Position numbers and translations under genes: made by a program
Part shown: piece after piece, positions 9,398 through 17,911 of the stretch
How positions within the stretch are numbered: the first letter of the stretch is position 1
Layout of the letters: every line of letters begins with the position of its first letter
Origin: Clostridium sp. UBA4108
GTDB lineage: Bacteria; Bacillota; Clostridia; Clostridiales; Clostridiaceae
Assembly (NCBI GenBank): GCA_002381695.1
Contig: DFXM01000012.1
Coordinates: 65,362-127,074 of the forward strand
Direction: 5' to 3'
DNA: 61,713 nucleotides
The notes under the pieces: model-generated
The model's database searches: none
The model's input: the letters and a program-made list of their open reading frames with translations, nothing else
Told to the model about the DNA's origin: nothing

Positions 9398-10189
9398 ATG
9401 AGTTATTTGAATCAGGTTACAGGGTATAGAGAAGATATCTTGACTAACAGATCTATTATAAAACGTGGGAATTTTGCACTGATTGAACCGGATGGTATTG
9501 TGAAAAATGTAATTCCTAACTTTGAAAATTGTGAAGTTACTATATTATCTTCTCCAAAGCTAGGAGCTTCATTTGTAGATTACCTATTGAACATTGAAAA
9601 AGGTGGATACAACCATTTAGGTTTTGGTGAAGATGGAATAGAAACCTTCCTTTATGTATTTGAAGGTGATTTAAAAGTATGGAATGAAGAAAAAGAGGCA
9701 CAGCTTACAGATGGAGGATTTATCTTCTGTCCAGAAAATAGAAAGTTATATTTTGAGAATACTGGAGATAAAAAAGTAAGGGCATTCTTATATAAGAGAA
9801 GATATGACCGCATAGAAGGACATAATGCCTATACTGTAATTGACAATATAAATGATATTCAGTGGGTGGAATATGAAGGAATGAAAGATGTATTGGTAAA
9901 GGACTTTCTACCTTCTGCTACAGATATTGGATTTGATATGAATTTCCATATACTTTCTTTTAAGCCAGGAGCATGTCATGGCTATATAGAAACCCATGTA
10001 CAGGAACATGGAGCATATATCTATTCAGGACAAGGTGTCTATAACTTAGATAATAATTGGGTTCCGGTACAAAAAGGAGATTATCTCTTTATGGGTGCCT
10101 ACAGTTTGCAGGCAGCTTATGGAGTTGGCAGAGATGAAGACTTTGCATACATTTATTCAAAAGATTGTAATAGGGATATGAAGATATAA
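9398..10189 (+). CDS. allE: (S)-ureidoglycine aminohydrolase
   Basis: Converts (S)-ureidoglycine to (S)-ureidoglycolate and ammonia, following AllC. The 263-residue length and sequence match the bicupin AllE/YlbA family: the N-terminus has NRSIIKRGNFALIEPDG and the metal-binding C-terminal cupin includes CHGYIETHVQEHGAYIYSG with the expected His/Glu/His ligands. The ATG follows AGGAGGA. The enzyme keeps the nitrogen-rich intermediate on the stereospecific route before AllD. It is the last gene before a 173-base gap holding a long stem-loop. Confidence 0.93.
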   Translation: MSYLNQVTGYREDILTNRSIIKRGNFALIEPDGIVKNVIPNFENCEVTILSSPKLGASFVDYLLNIEKGGYNHLGFGEDGIETFLYVFEGDLKVWNEEKEAQLTDGGFIFCPENRKLYFENTGDKKVRAFLYKRRYDRIEGHNAYTVIDNINDIQWVEYEGMKDVLVKDFLPSATDIGFDMNFHILSFKPGACHGYIETHVQEHGAYIYSGQGVYNLDNNWVPVQKGDYLFMGAYSLQAAYGVGRDEDFAYIYSKDCNRDMKI

Positions 10190-10209
10190 TACAGATAAAA
10201 AATTTATAG

Positions 10210-10292
10210 TACGAAAATCTCTGTAATCTACTCTTGGTTTAAGAGAAAAAAAAGACTTGATTTTAAATGAGATTTCCACAGGGATTTTCGTA
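10210..10292 (+). ncRNA. Candidate structured RNA between allE and allD
   Basis: Bases 10210-10224 (TACGAAAATCTCTGT) pair with 10278-10292 (ACAGGGATTTTCGTA) over 15 positions with one G-U pair. After a 3-base bulge the stem continues as AATCT with AGATT (10225-10229 / 10270-10274). Inside is a small hairpin, CTCTT-GGTTT-AAGAG, and an A-rich strand. There is no T-tract after it, so it does not look like an ordinary terminator. It could stabilise or divide the transcript, or act as a cis-regulatory element for allD and later genes. I could not match it to a known riboswitch class. Confidence 0.5.
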
Positions 10293-10362
10293 ATATACAA
10301 ATGAAAATAGAGATACATTTTAGCAAAAATATTATTTAATTACTGAAGGAGGAATTGTAAAA

Positions 10363-11412
10363 ATGAAAGTAGAAAGAAAAAAATTAAAACAGTTAATGAA
10401 GGATAAATTACATAAGGCTGGGCTTAGTGATGATCATGCAGATATAATAGCTGAGATTTTAACATGGGCTGATGAAAGAGGGTATCATTCACACGGAGCA
10501 GTAAGAGTAGAGTATTATGCAGAGAGAATTTTCAAAGGTGGCATTAATACAAATCCAAAATTTGCATTTGAGAAAACCGGTCCTGCCAGTGGAGTATATA
10601 GTGGAGATAATGGATGTGGATATGTAGCAGCAACTTTTTCTATGGAGGAAGCTATTAAGATGGCTAAAGAAACAGGAGTTGCAGTTGTAGGAGCAAAAAA
10701 TATATCGCATAGCGGAAGCCTAGGTTATTATGTAGAGATGGCTGCAAAAGAAGATTTAATTGGAATTTCCATGTGTCAGTCAGATCCGATGGCCGTACCA
10801 TATGGAGGTTCAGAGGCTTATTATGGAACAAATCCAATTGCTTTTGGAATTCCTACTGCAGATGGCAGAGCGGTAATATTTGATATGGCTACAACAGTTC
10901 AAGCTTGGGGTAAAATTTTAGTTTCACGTTCTAAAAAAGAACCAATTCCAGATACTTGGGCAGTAGATGAAGATGGAAATCCTACTACTGATTCAACTAA
11001 GGTAAATGCTCTAGTTCCTATTGCAGGGGCAAAGGGATATGGACTTATGATGATGGTTGACGTATTATCTGGAGTATTATTAGGTCTTCCATTTGGAAAA
11101 CATGTAAGTTCTATGTACGAAGATCTTTCTAAGGGTAGAGATTTAGGACAGCTTCATATTGTAATTGATCCAAGTAGATTTACAGACATTGAAAGCTTTA
11201 AAAAGAACATGTCAACTGTATTAGATGAATTAGGAGAAATAAAACCAGCGAAAGGTTTTGATAAGGTTAATTATCCAGGAGAGAGAGCATTGCTTAGAAA
11301 AGAAAAATATGATAAAGAGGGCGTTGAAATTGTAGATGACATCTATAATTATCTTATCAGCGACGCTATTCACTTTAACAACTATGACCATAAGAATAAG
11401 TTTGCAGAATAA
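10363..11412 (+). CDS. allD: Ureidoglycolate dehydrogenase (NAD-dependent)
   Basis: Oxidises (S)-ureidoglycolate to oxalurate with NAD, cytoplasmic. It belongs to the malate/L-lactate dehydrogenase type 2 (LDH2) family, and its 349 residues equal my recollection of the E. coli enzyme length. Visible landmarks are RGYHSHGAVRVEYY (catalytic-histidine region), KNISHSGSLGYYVEMAA, YGTNPIAFGIPT and GAKGYGLMMMVDVLSG. AGGAGGAATT precedes the ATG. The position directly before allF supports the anaerobic oxalurate branch rather than the ureidoglycolate lyase (AllA) branch, since no allA is present in this window. Confidence 0.92.
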   Translation: MKVERKKLKQLMKDKLHKAGLSDDHADIIAEILTWADERGYHSHGAVRVEYYAERIFKGGINTNPKFAFEKTGPASGVYSGDNGCGYVAATFSMEEAIKMAKETGVAVVGAKNISHSGSLGYYVEMAAKEDLIGISMCQSDPMAVPYGGSEAYYGTNPIAFGIPTADGRAVIFDMATTVQAWGKILVSRSKKEPIPDTWAVDEDGNPTTDSTKVNALVPIAGAKGYGLMMMVDVLSGVLLGLPFGKHVSSMYEDLSKGRDLGQLHIVIDPSRFTDIESFKKNMSTVLDELGEIKPAKGFDKVNYPGERALLRKEKYDKEGVEIVDDIYNYLISDAIHFNNYDHKNKFAE

Positions 11413-11432
11413 AACAGGAATGGGGTGATTTT

Positions 11433-13190
11433 ATGTTAAAGACAATCATAAAGAAGGGAAATTATCACGATTCTGTTGTGCTTATGTTATTAACTAATAA
11501 GATTTCAACAATGGAGGGCGTTAGTAAAGTTTCTATCATGATGGCAACACCATCAAATAAAGATATATACAAAGAAAGTGGAATGGCTACACCTGAATTA
11601 TTAGAAGCAGGATCTAATGACATGGCAATCGTAGTAGAAACACAAGATGATATTATAGATGAGGTATTAAATGAAGTAGATGAGTTTTTTAAAAGTCAGT
11701 CAACAAAATCCAAGAAAAAAGGAGAATCTGATACTGCAATTTCATGGGATAAAGCTTTGGAGAAACTTCCTGATGCAAACCTGGCAGTTATATCAATTCC
11801 TGGAATTTATGCAGCTTCAGAAGCTGACAGAGCACTTGATGAAAATTTAAATGTATTTATGTTCAGTGACAATGTTACATTAGAAGATGAAAAAAGATTA
11901 AAAGAAAAAGCTCATAAAAAAGGATTACTGGTTATGGGTCCCGACTGTGGAACAGGAATTATCAAAGGAGTACCTATAGCATTTACCAATAATGTTACCC
12001 CAGGGAAAATAGGAATTGTAGGAGCTTCAGGAACAGGTATACAAGAGTTGACAACGATTATTGACCGTTTAGGAGAAGGCGTAACTAATGCAATTGGAAC
12101 AGGAGGAAGAGATCTATCTGAACATATAGGAGCAATCACTATGATGGATTCCATTAATGCAATGGAAGAGGATAATGACACAGAGGTAATTATCGTTATT
12201 TCAAAACCGCCTGCTAAAAAAGTTCGCAACCAGGTAGTGGAACGCTTAAAACATTTTAAAAAGCCTGTAGTTACATTATTCCTTGGTGAAAAACCTGAAG
12301 TCCATGAAGAAAACTTTTACCATGCATATACACTGGATGAAGCAGCTAGAATTGCAGTACGCTTATTAAGAAATGAAAAGGTACAAGGAGATAAGTTTAA
12401 AGCTAATGTAGATAAAAACTTTTGTGCCAAAGAAAATAAGACAATTAAGGGGTACTATTCAGGAGGAACATTGGCAGCTGAAGCTGCAATGATGATTCGT
12501 GATATATTAGACTTATCTATACCTTTAGGGAAACAGGAAGGATATATGTTAAATACATCAGGACATATTGTAGTGGATTTAGGAGATGATAAATACACTC
12601 AAGGAAAACCACATCCAATGATTGATCCAACTAAAAGAGTGGAATGTATGAAAGAGGCAGCTAAAGATGAATCCACTGGAGTGATATTGTTTGATATTGT
12701 ATTAGGATATGGTTCTCATGAGGACATGGCAGGAGCTTTATTGCCAGCTATTAAGGAATTGCAGGAGAAGGCAAAAGAGAAAAACAGAGATTTACATTTT
12801 GTCACAACAATATGTGGAACAAGAAAAGACTATCAAAATTATGATAAACAAAAGAAAATTATGGAAGATGCAGGAGTTATTGTTTGTGAAAGTAATAAAC
12901 AGGCTGTGGAAACATCACTTGCTTTCATTGGTTATGATTTTAATGAAGGAGAAAAGCCTGTTCTGCCTATGAAAAAAACAGCAGAGGAATCAGAATATAC
13001 TATATCAGAAGCTGTTCGTAGATTACTTCAAGAAAAACCAAAAATAATTAATGTGGGATTAGAAAGCTTTTCTAAGGTGCTAAAAGAATTTTCCTGTGAA
13101 GTGGTTCAATATAATTGGACTCCACCAGCAGGCGGGGACATGGAATTGATTGAAGCATTAAGTTATTTGAGAAATTATAAATTTTCTTAG
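11433..13190 (+). CDS. allF: Oxamate carbamoyltransferase subunit AllF (FdrA family)
   Basis: A 585-residue protein of the FdrA family, related in fold to succinyl-CoA synthetase alpha/beta chains, with the nucleotide-fold motif GIVGASGTGIQE near residue 190 and a second domain starting around KGYYSGGTLAAEAA. FdrA, YlbE and YlbF have been reported as the multi-component enzyme that phosphorolyses oxalurate to oxamate and carbamoyl phosphate; that assignment is literature knowledge, not visible here. It starts 20 bases after allD and ends 17 before allG. The ribosome site GGGGTG is good. A succinate-CoA-ligase-like annotation would be misleading in this context. Confidence 0.88.
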   Translation: MLKTIIKKGNYHDSVVLMLLTNKISTMEGVSKVSIMMATPSNKDIYKESGMATPELLEAGSNDMAIVVETQDDIIDEVLNEVDEFFKSQSTKSKKKGESDTAISWDKALEKLPDANLAVISIPGIYAASEADRALDENLNVFMFSDNVTLEDEKRLKEKAHKKGLLVMGPDCGTGIIKGVPIAFTNNVTPGKIGIVGASGTGIQELTTIIDRLGEGVTNAIGTGGRDLSEHIGAITMMDSINAMEEDNDTEVIIVISKPPAKKVRNQVVERLKHFKKPVVTLFLGEKPEVHEENFYHAYTLDEAARIAVRLLRNEKVQGDKFKANVDKNFCAKENKTIKGYYSGGTLAAEAAMMIRDILDLSIPLGKQEGYMLNTSGHIVVDLGDDKYTQGKPHPMIDPTKRVECMKEAAKDESTGVILFDIVLGYGSHEDMAGALLPAIKELQEKAKEKNRDLHFVTTICGTRKDYQNYDKQKKIMEDAGVIVCESNKQAVETSLAFIGYDFNEGEKPVLPMKKTAEESEYTISEAVRRLLQEKPKIINVGLESFSKVLKEFSCEVVQYNWTPPAGGDMELIEALSYLRNYKFS

Positions 13191-13207
13191 GATAGGAGGC
13201 TTTTAAA

Positions 13208-14473
13208 ATGGTTTATAGAACAATAGATGCTGCTAATAAGGCAGTTATTGGTAAAATAGTGACTTCATCTCCCGTTCTTCTAGATGTTGTACCAGCAAAT
13301 ACGGTGATTGAGGAGCTTAATGAGGGGAAAGTTTTATTACATGCAGGCCCACCAATTAAGTGGGATAATATGCCAGAACCTATGCAGGGTTCATGTGTTG
13401 GGGCAGTACTTTTTGAGGAGTGGGCAGATACAGAAGAAGAAGCAAGAAATCTTCTGAATGAAGGTAAAGTGAAATTTATTCCATGTCATCATGTACAGGC
13501 AGTTGGCCCCATGGGTGGAATTACTTCTGGAAATATGCCAGTATTAGTTGTAGAAAATACAACTGAGGGCAACAGGGCATATTGCACTTTAAATGAAGGA
13601 ATCGGTAAGGTATTAAGATTTGGAGCTTATTCTGAAGAAGTAATTGAGAGACTTAGATGGATGAGAGATGTGTTAGGACCGATTTTAGGAAAAGCTCTTA
13701 GAACTTTTCCAAGTGGATTAGCAGTTAATCCTATGGTTGCAAAAGCTATTGCCATGGGAGATGAATTTCATCAAAGAAACATTGCGGCTTCCTTAATATT
13801 CTTGAAAGAGATAAGTCCTGTTATTGTTAAACTTGATATAGAGGAGAATTATAAAAACCAGGTTATCAAATTTCTTGCAGATACGGATCAGTTTTTCCTT
13901 AATATCATTATGGCTTCGGCTAAAGCGATTATGGATGGAGCGAGAACAATTCAGCAGGGAACTATTGTTACAGCTATGTGTAGGAATGGAGAGAATTTTG
14001 GTATTAGGATAGCAGGAATGGGAGATGAGTGGTTTACAGCACCTGTAAATACTCCACAGGGATTGTATTTTGCCGGATATGATGGAGAGATGGCAAGTCC
14101 TGATATGGGTGATAGTGCTATTACAGAAACCTTTGGTGTTGGTGGAATGGCAATGATTGCGGCACCGGCAGTTACCAGATTTGTAGGAACTGGAGGCTTT
14201 GAGGATGCCCTGAAAATTAGCAATGAGATGAGAGAGATTGTTATTGAGGAAAATCCTAATTTCATTATCCCAACATGGAATTTCAAAGGAATATGTCTTG
14301 GAATTGATGCTAGAAAAGTGGTAGAGAAGAGAATTACTCCAGTTATTAATACAGGAATTGCTCATAAAAAAGCGGGATTAGGTCAAATTGGGGCAGGAAC
14401 AGTGCATCCACCTATTGAATGCTTTGAAAAAGCAGTTTTAGCATATGCGAAAAAGTTAGGATATACAGAGTAA
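13208..14473 (+). CDS. allG: Oxamate carbamoyltransferase subunit AllG (YlbE, DUF1116)
   Basis: A 421-residue DUF1116 protein that always travels with FdrA and YlbF-type genes in ureide operons. Recognisable stretches are LLHAGPPIKWDNMPEPMQGS, CHHVQAVGPMGGITSGNMPV and ETFGVGGMAMIAAPAV. It is thought to form the catalytic assembly with AllF and AllH for oxalurate phosphorolysis. AGGAGGC precedes the ATG, 17 bases after allF, and allH follows after 43 bases. Some FdrA-YlbE pairs occur outside ureide loci, so substrate assignment rests on the neighbouring allC, allE and allD genes. Confidence 0.88.
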   Translation: MVYRTIDAANKAVIGKIVTSSPVLLDVVPANTVIEELNEGKVLLHAGPPIKWDNMPEPMQGSCVGAVLFEEWADTEEEARNLLNEGKVKFIPCHHVQAVGPMGGITSGNMPVLVVENTTEGNRAYCTLNEGIGKVLRFGAYSEEVIERLRWMRDVLGPILGKALRTFPSGLAVNPMVAKAIAMGDEFHQRNIAASLIFLKEISPVIVKLDIEENYKNQVIKFLADTDQFFLNIIMASAKAIMDGARTIQQGTIVTAMCRNGENFGIRIAGMGDEWFTAPVNTPQGLYFAGYDGEMASPDMGDSAITETFGVGGMAMIAAPAVTRFVGTGGFEDALKISNEMREIVIEENPNFIIPTWNFKGICLGIDARKVVEKRITPVINTGIAHKKAGLGQIGAGTVHPPIECFEKAVLAYAKKLGYTE

Positions 14474-14516
14474 TTACATTATATAAAGCTTCATATGTAT
14501 AACGAGGTGAATAGAG

Positions 14517-15350
14517 ATGAAAGTACAAGCCCAAAACGTTTCTGCTGAGTTAATGAAGCTATTGAGAGATAAAGAGGAATATGCTGTTCACAGCTGCTTT
14601 GAAAGTGGATTTAATATAAAAGTAAATGGATTTTTATGTTTTGTCGGAAACAGACAAAACACGAAATTACCATATGGTATTTTACTTAAAGAACAGCATA
14701 TATCCTCATTATTAGAATTAATAAATGGCAGAAAGATTGGTTTTATTTGGAATAAAGAAATGAATCAACTAGTAGCAGAAGGAATTACGATAGAGCTTAA
14801 AGGATGCAGCTCTTTTAGCAGTTTTTTAGACCAGAAGCCCTATAAGATATCAAGATGTTGTTTTGATTTACTTAAAGATAATATTGATATGAATATGAAA
14901 ACGGGACTGGGAGTATCCTTATGGCAATTAATAAATGAAGATAATACGAGAAGAGAGACACTATATTCCAGTTTCCAAAGTAGAGAAAAAGATTTTATAA
15001 AGTCAGTTCTGTTAAAATGGGTAGGATATGGATTAGGGTTAACTCCAGCAGGAGATGATTTTCTGGTAGGTATCTTATTTGCAAATAGAATATGTAATAT
15101 ATTGGGTCAGGAATTTTTAGAAGAACTAGAGGCAATTGTTAAAGAAGAAAAATATACCACGGATATTAGTACACATTATTACATCAGCGCCTTTGAAAAT
15201 TGTTATAATGATGCTTTGCTTGATATGTATCAGGGATTGATTACAGTTGATAAAAAAATGATAAGAAGAAGTATAGATAAAATTCTTGAATTTGGACATA
15301 CTTCAGGCCGCGATATGATGGCGGGCATTCTTGTAGGACTAAATTTATAG
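14517..15350 (+). CDS. allH: Oxamate carbamoyltransferase subunit AllH (YlbF, DUF2877)
   Basis: A 277-residue DUF2877 protein, third member of the FdrA-YlbE-YlbF set. The C-terminal half holds the family signature LGLTPAGDDFLVGILFANR and near the end GHTSGRDMMAGILVGL. The N-terminal half is a poorly conserved beta-rich part. It starts at ATG 14517 after ACGAGGTG and lies between allG and the DAACS carrier. Its contribution to catalysis is not readable; it is inferred to be needed with AllF and AllG. Confidence 0.85.
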   Translation: MKVQAQNVSAELMKLLRDKEEYAVHSCFESGFNIKVNGFLCFVGNRQNTKLPYGILLKEQHISSLLELINGRKIGFIWNKEMNQLVAEGITIELKGCSSFSSFLDQKPYKISRCCFDLLKDNIDMNMKTGLGVSLWQLINEDNTRRETLYSSFQSREKDFIKSVLLKWVGYGLGLTPAGDDFLVGILFANRICNILGQEFLEELEAIVKEEKYTTDISTHYYISAFENCYNDALLDMYQGLITVDKKMIRRSIDKILEFGHTSGRDMMAGILVGLNL

Positions 15351-15399
15351 ATTAAAAAGTTGCAAACTGGATTAGGTGATTGATATAGGAGGGGAACCT

Positions 15400-16617
15400 A
15401 TGAAAAAAATAAAGACTATTTCTATGACAAAACAAATTCTTATTGGTGCTTTTCTGGGAATTTTAATCGGGATTATTTTCAAGGAGAAAGTAATTGGAAT
15501 TAAGATTATAGGAGATATCTTTTTAAGGATACTCATGATGCCTGTGGTGCTATTGGTTATGGGAGCTGTTATTGAAGCTGTAGGGAATTTAGACTACCAT
15601 GAACTGGGGAGAATTGGAGGAAAAATGTTTTTTTGGTTCATGCTTACTACTTTTTTAGCAGCCACGGTAGGCATGGTTTTAGGAAATATTTTTATGTCAG
15701 GTGAAATAGCTAATGTTACCCAAAGTCCTTACATAGTTGAGACAGTAGATCAGAGTCTCTATGATATCATTTTAAATTTTTTCCCAAGTAATATTTTTGC
15801 ATCTATGGTGGATTCGAACATGATACAGGTAATAGTTTTTTCTGTTATTTTCGGAGTTGCCTTAAGTGCTTGGCATGTAAATCACAAAGATTGTAAGTTT
15901 TTAGGAATATTGAAAGAGTTTAATGAAATTACTTTAAAAATGGTTACTATTATCATGAAAACCGCTCCAATAGGGATATTTGCTCTAGTAGCTTATACAA
16001 CTGGAAGTACTGGTATTAAAGTAATAATACCATTAATGAAATTCTTATTGATTTTTGCTGTAGGTTCATGTCTTCATCTTATTGCTGTAATCCTTTTTGT
16101 TTCTTTTTATTGTAAAGCTAATCCTATTCGTATTGCAAATAAGTTAACAAGAATGACATTATTTGCATTTGCAACTACATCTTCAGCAATTTCACTCCCT
16201 ATCAAAATGGAGGATAGTGAAAAAAAGCTAGGAGTTAGCCAAAAAGTGTCTAGATTAGTAAATCCACTTGGAATGACTTTAAATAGTAATGGGCTAGCAA
16301 TGTATTTAGCTCTCTCTTGCATTATGATTGCACAATTTTATGGAATTGAAATATCTGTGATAAACATGATTAAAATAGTCGTACTGTCAACGTTAGCCTG
16401 CCTAGGTACAGTGGCGGTACCTGGAGGAGGACTTATAGCATTGGCAATGGTAGTACCAAGCCTTGGACTGCCAGTAGAAAGCATTGCACTACTTTCTGGG
16501 ATAGACTGGTTTTCTGGTATGTTTAGAACTGTATTAAATGTAGATATTGATGCGCTAATCTCAATGATAATTGCAAAAGATGAAAAAGAACTAGATTATG
16601 AAATATTAAATAGTTAG
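15400..16617 (+). CDS. DAACS-family (glutamate/dicarboxylate-type) symporter with altered binding motifs
   Basis: A 405-residue membrane protein of the dicarboxylate/amino acid:cation symporter family. Helical hairpin 1 reads TTSSAISLPIK, close to the usual serine-rich loop. In the region where classical members have NMDGTA this protein has NSNGLA, and in the last helix GIDWFSGMFRTVLNVDID keeps the substrate-contacting arginine but has glycine at the position of the aspartate that holds an amino group in GltPh (my alignment by eye). This points to a substrate without an alpha-amino group. In this operon, oxamate export or uptake of a related anion is a reasonable guess. The ATG at 15400 is chosen over 15376 because AGGAGGGG is 5 bases before it. 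Confidence 0.82.
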   Translation: MKKIKTISMTKQILIGAFLGILIGIIFKEKVIGIKIIGDIFLRILMMPVVLLVMGAVIEAVGNLDYHELGRIGGKMFFWFMLTTFLAATVGMVLGNIFMSGEIANVTQSPYIVETVDQSLYDIILNFFPSNIFASMVDSNMIQVIVFSVIFGVALSAWHVNHKDCKFLGILKEFNEITLKMVTIIMKTAPIGIFALVAYTTGSTGIKVIIPLMKFLLIFAVGSCLHLIAVILFVSFYCKANPIRIANKLTRMTLFAFATTSSAISLPIKMEDSEKKLGVSQKVSRLVNPLGMTLNSNGLAMYLALSCIMIAQFYGIEISVINMIKIVVLSTLACLGTVAVPGGGLIALAMVVPSLGLPVESIALLSGIDWFSGMFRTVLNVDIDALISMIIAKDEKELDYEILNS

Positions 16618-16645
16618 AATATATTAAATTTTTGGGAGGAATATT

Positions 16646-17590
16646 ATGAAAAGAATTGTTGTAGCCTTAGGTGGTAATGCACTTCAAGCGGAAGGCAAGG
16701 AAGCAACGGCGGAGTCTCAATTAGAAGTTGTAAAAGAAACAGCTGTTCATCTTGCTGATTTAATAGAAGAAGGATATGAGTTAGTAATAGCTCATGGTAA
16801 TGGACCACAGGTAGGAAGAATTGTAATACAAAATGAATATTCAAGTGAAGTAACTCCTGCTATGCCATTTGATATTTGTGGTGCAATGAGTCAAGGTATG
16901 ATTGGTTATCATATACAGCAGGCATTAAGGGAAGAACTTATGAAAAAGAAAATCAACAAACCGGTAGTAAGTCTTATAACTCAAGTTGTTGTTGATAAAG
17001 ATGATGCTGCATTTAAAAATCCAACAAAACCTATTGGACCATTTTATGAAAAAGGCAAAGCAGAAGAGCTTCAAAAGGAAAAAGATTATGTGATGGTAGA
17101 AGATTCAGGTCGTGGGTATAGGAGAGTTGTTGCATCACCTAAACCTAAAAAAATAGTAGAAGTAGAGTCAATAAAAACATTAATGGATAATGATACTGTG
17201 GTAATTACAGTAGGCGGTGGTGGAATACCTGTAATTGAGCTAGAAGATAAAAGCCTTAAGGGTATAGCTGCAGTAATAGATAAGGATTTTGCATCAGAAA
17301 AATTAGCAGAGGATATTGATGCAGATGAACTTATTATATTAACAGGTGTTGATAGGGTTGCAATAAATTTCGGTAAACCAAATCAAATAAATTTAGATAA
17401 ATTGACAGCAGAAGATGCTAAAAAATACATTGAGGAAGGATACTTTGCTAATGGAAGTATGCTTCCTAAGGTTGAAGCAGCTTTAAAATTTGCTGAATCT
17501 AAAAAAGGTAGAAAAGCAATTATTGCTTCACTAGAGAAGGCAAAGTTAGCATTAAAAGGTGAAAGTGGAACTATTATAACCTTAGACTAA
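16646..17590 (+). CDS. arcC: Carbamate kinase
   Basis: Transfers phosphate from carbamoyl phosphate to ADP, giving ATP, CO2 and ammonia. The 314-residue length and motifs fit the amino-acid-kinase fold: VALGGNALQ at the N-terminus, AHGNGPQVG near 50, and VITVGGGGIPVIE around 190. As last gene of the operon it would harvest the carbamoyl phosphate released by AllFGH, the single substrate-level phosphorylation step of this pathway; the E. coli counterpart has been called AllK. No arginine deiminase or ornithine carbamoyltransferase gene is nearby, so an arginine pathway role is unlikely. GGGAGGA precedes the ATG, and a strong terminator follows. Confidence 0.95.
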   Translation: MKRIVVALGGNALQAEGKEATAESQLEVVKETAVHLADLIEEGYELVIAHGNGPQVGRIVIQNEYSSEVTPAMPFDICGAMSQGMIGYHIQQALREELMKKKINKPVVSLITQVVVDKDDAAFKNPTKPIGPFYEKGKAEELQKEKDYVMVEDSGRGYRRVVASPKPKKIVEVESIKTLMDNDTVVITVGGGGIPVIELEDKSLKGIAAVIDKDFASEKLAEDIDADELIILTGVDRVAINFGKPNQINLDKLTAEDAKKYIEEGYFANGSMLPKVEAALKFAESKKGRKAIIASLEKAKLALKGESGTIITLD

Positions 17591-17681
17591 TACTACTAAA
17601 TTTATAATGAAGGTTAAAAAATATAGTTTTACAGCCTTTTTGAAAGAATACTGTCTTCATTTCACATTTCAATAACATAAT

Positions 17682-17720
17682 AAAAGCATCACAGTCTTAA
17701 AAGCTGTGGTGCTTTTATTT
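17682..17720 (+). terminator. Terminator of the ureide operon
   Basis: AAAAGCATCACAG pairs with CTGTGGTGCTTTT (13 positions, one mismatch-like G-T) around a 9-base loop, followed by ATTTG. It lies about 90 bases after the carbamate kinase gene and separates the operon from the PucR gene. The rest of this 321-base gap holds AT-rich promoter-like sequence, including TATAAT near 17792, and no gene. Confidence 0.85.
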
Positions 17721-17911
17721 GTCTAAAATTTTTAATTTTAAAAATTTCAGTATTATGAATGATTTAATTCGCAAATTGACAGTGTATGTTATAATATACC
17801 TAATAATTGTATGATTTAAAGTTTGTATAATATCCTAAAAGTTATGATATTGTAATAAAAAATACATATGATATTTATAATAATTTACAGGAACTCAATA
17901 GGAGGGGTTAG

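Noticed and set aside
10210..10292. Purine or guanidine riboswitch
   Set aside because: The stem-loop does not show the conserved core bases or three-way junction I would expect for these classes, so it is reported only as an unnamed structure.
13793..14365. A 190-codon minus-strand frame opposite allG
   Set aside because: Rich in Ser, Asn, Cys and His in a pattern caused by the opposite frame of a Gly/Ala-rich gene; no ribosome site, and allG is intact on the other strand.
17760..17800. TTGACAGTGTATGTTATAAT as the PucR gene promoter
   Set aside because: TTGACA and TATAAT are only 8 bases apart, too close to act together; TATAAT may still be a -10 box with a weaker -35.
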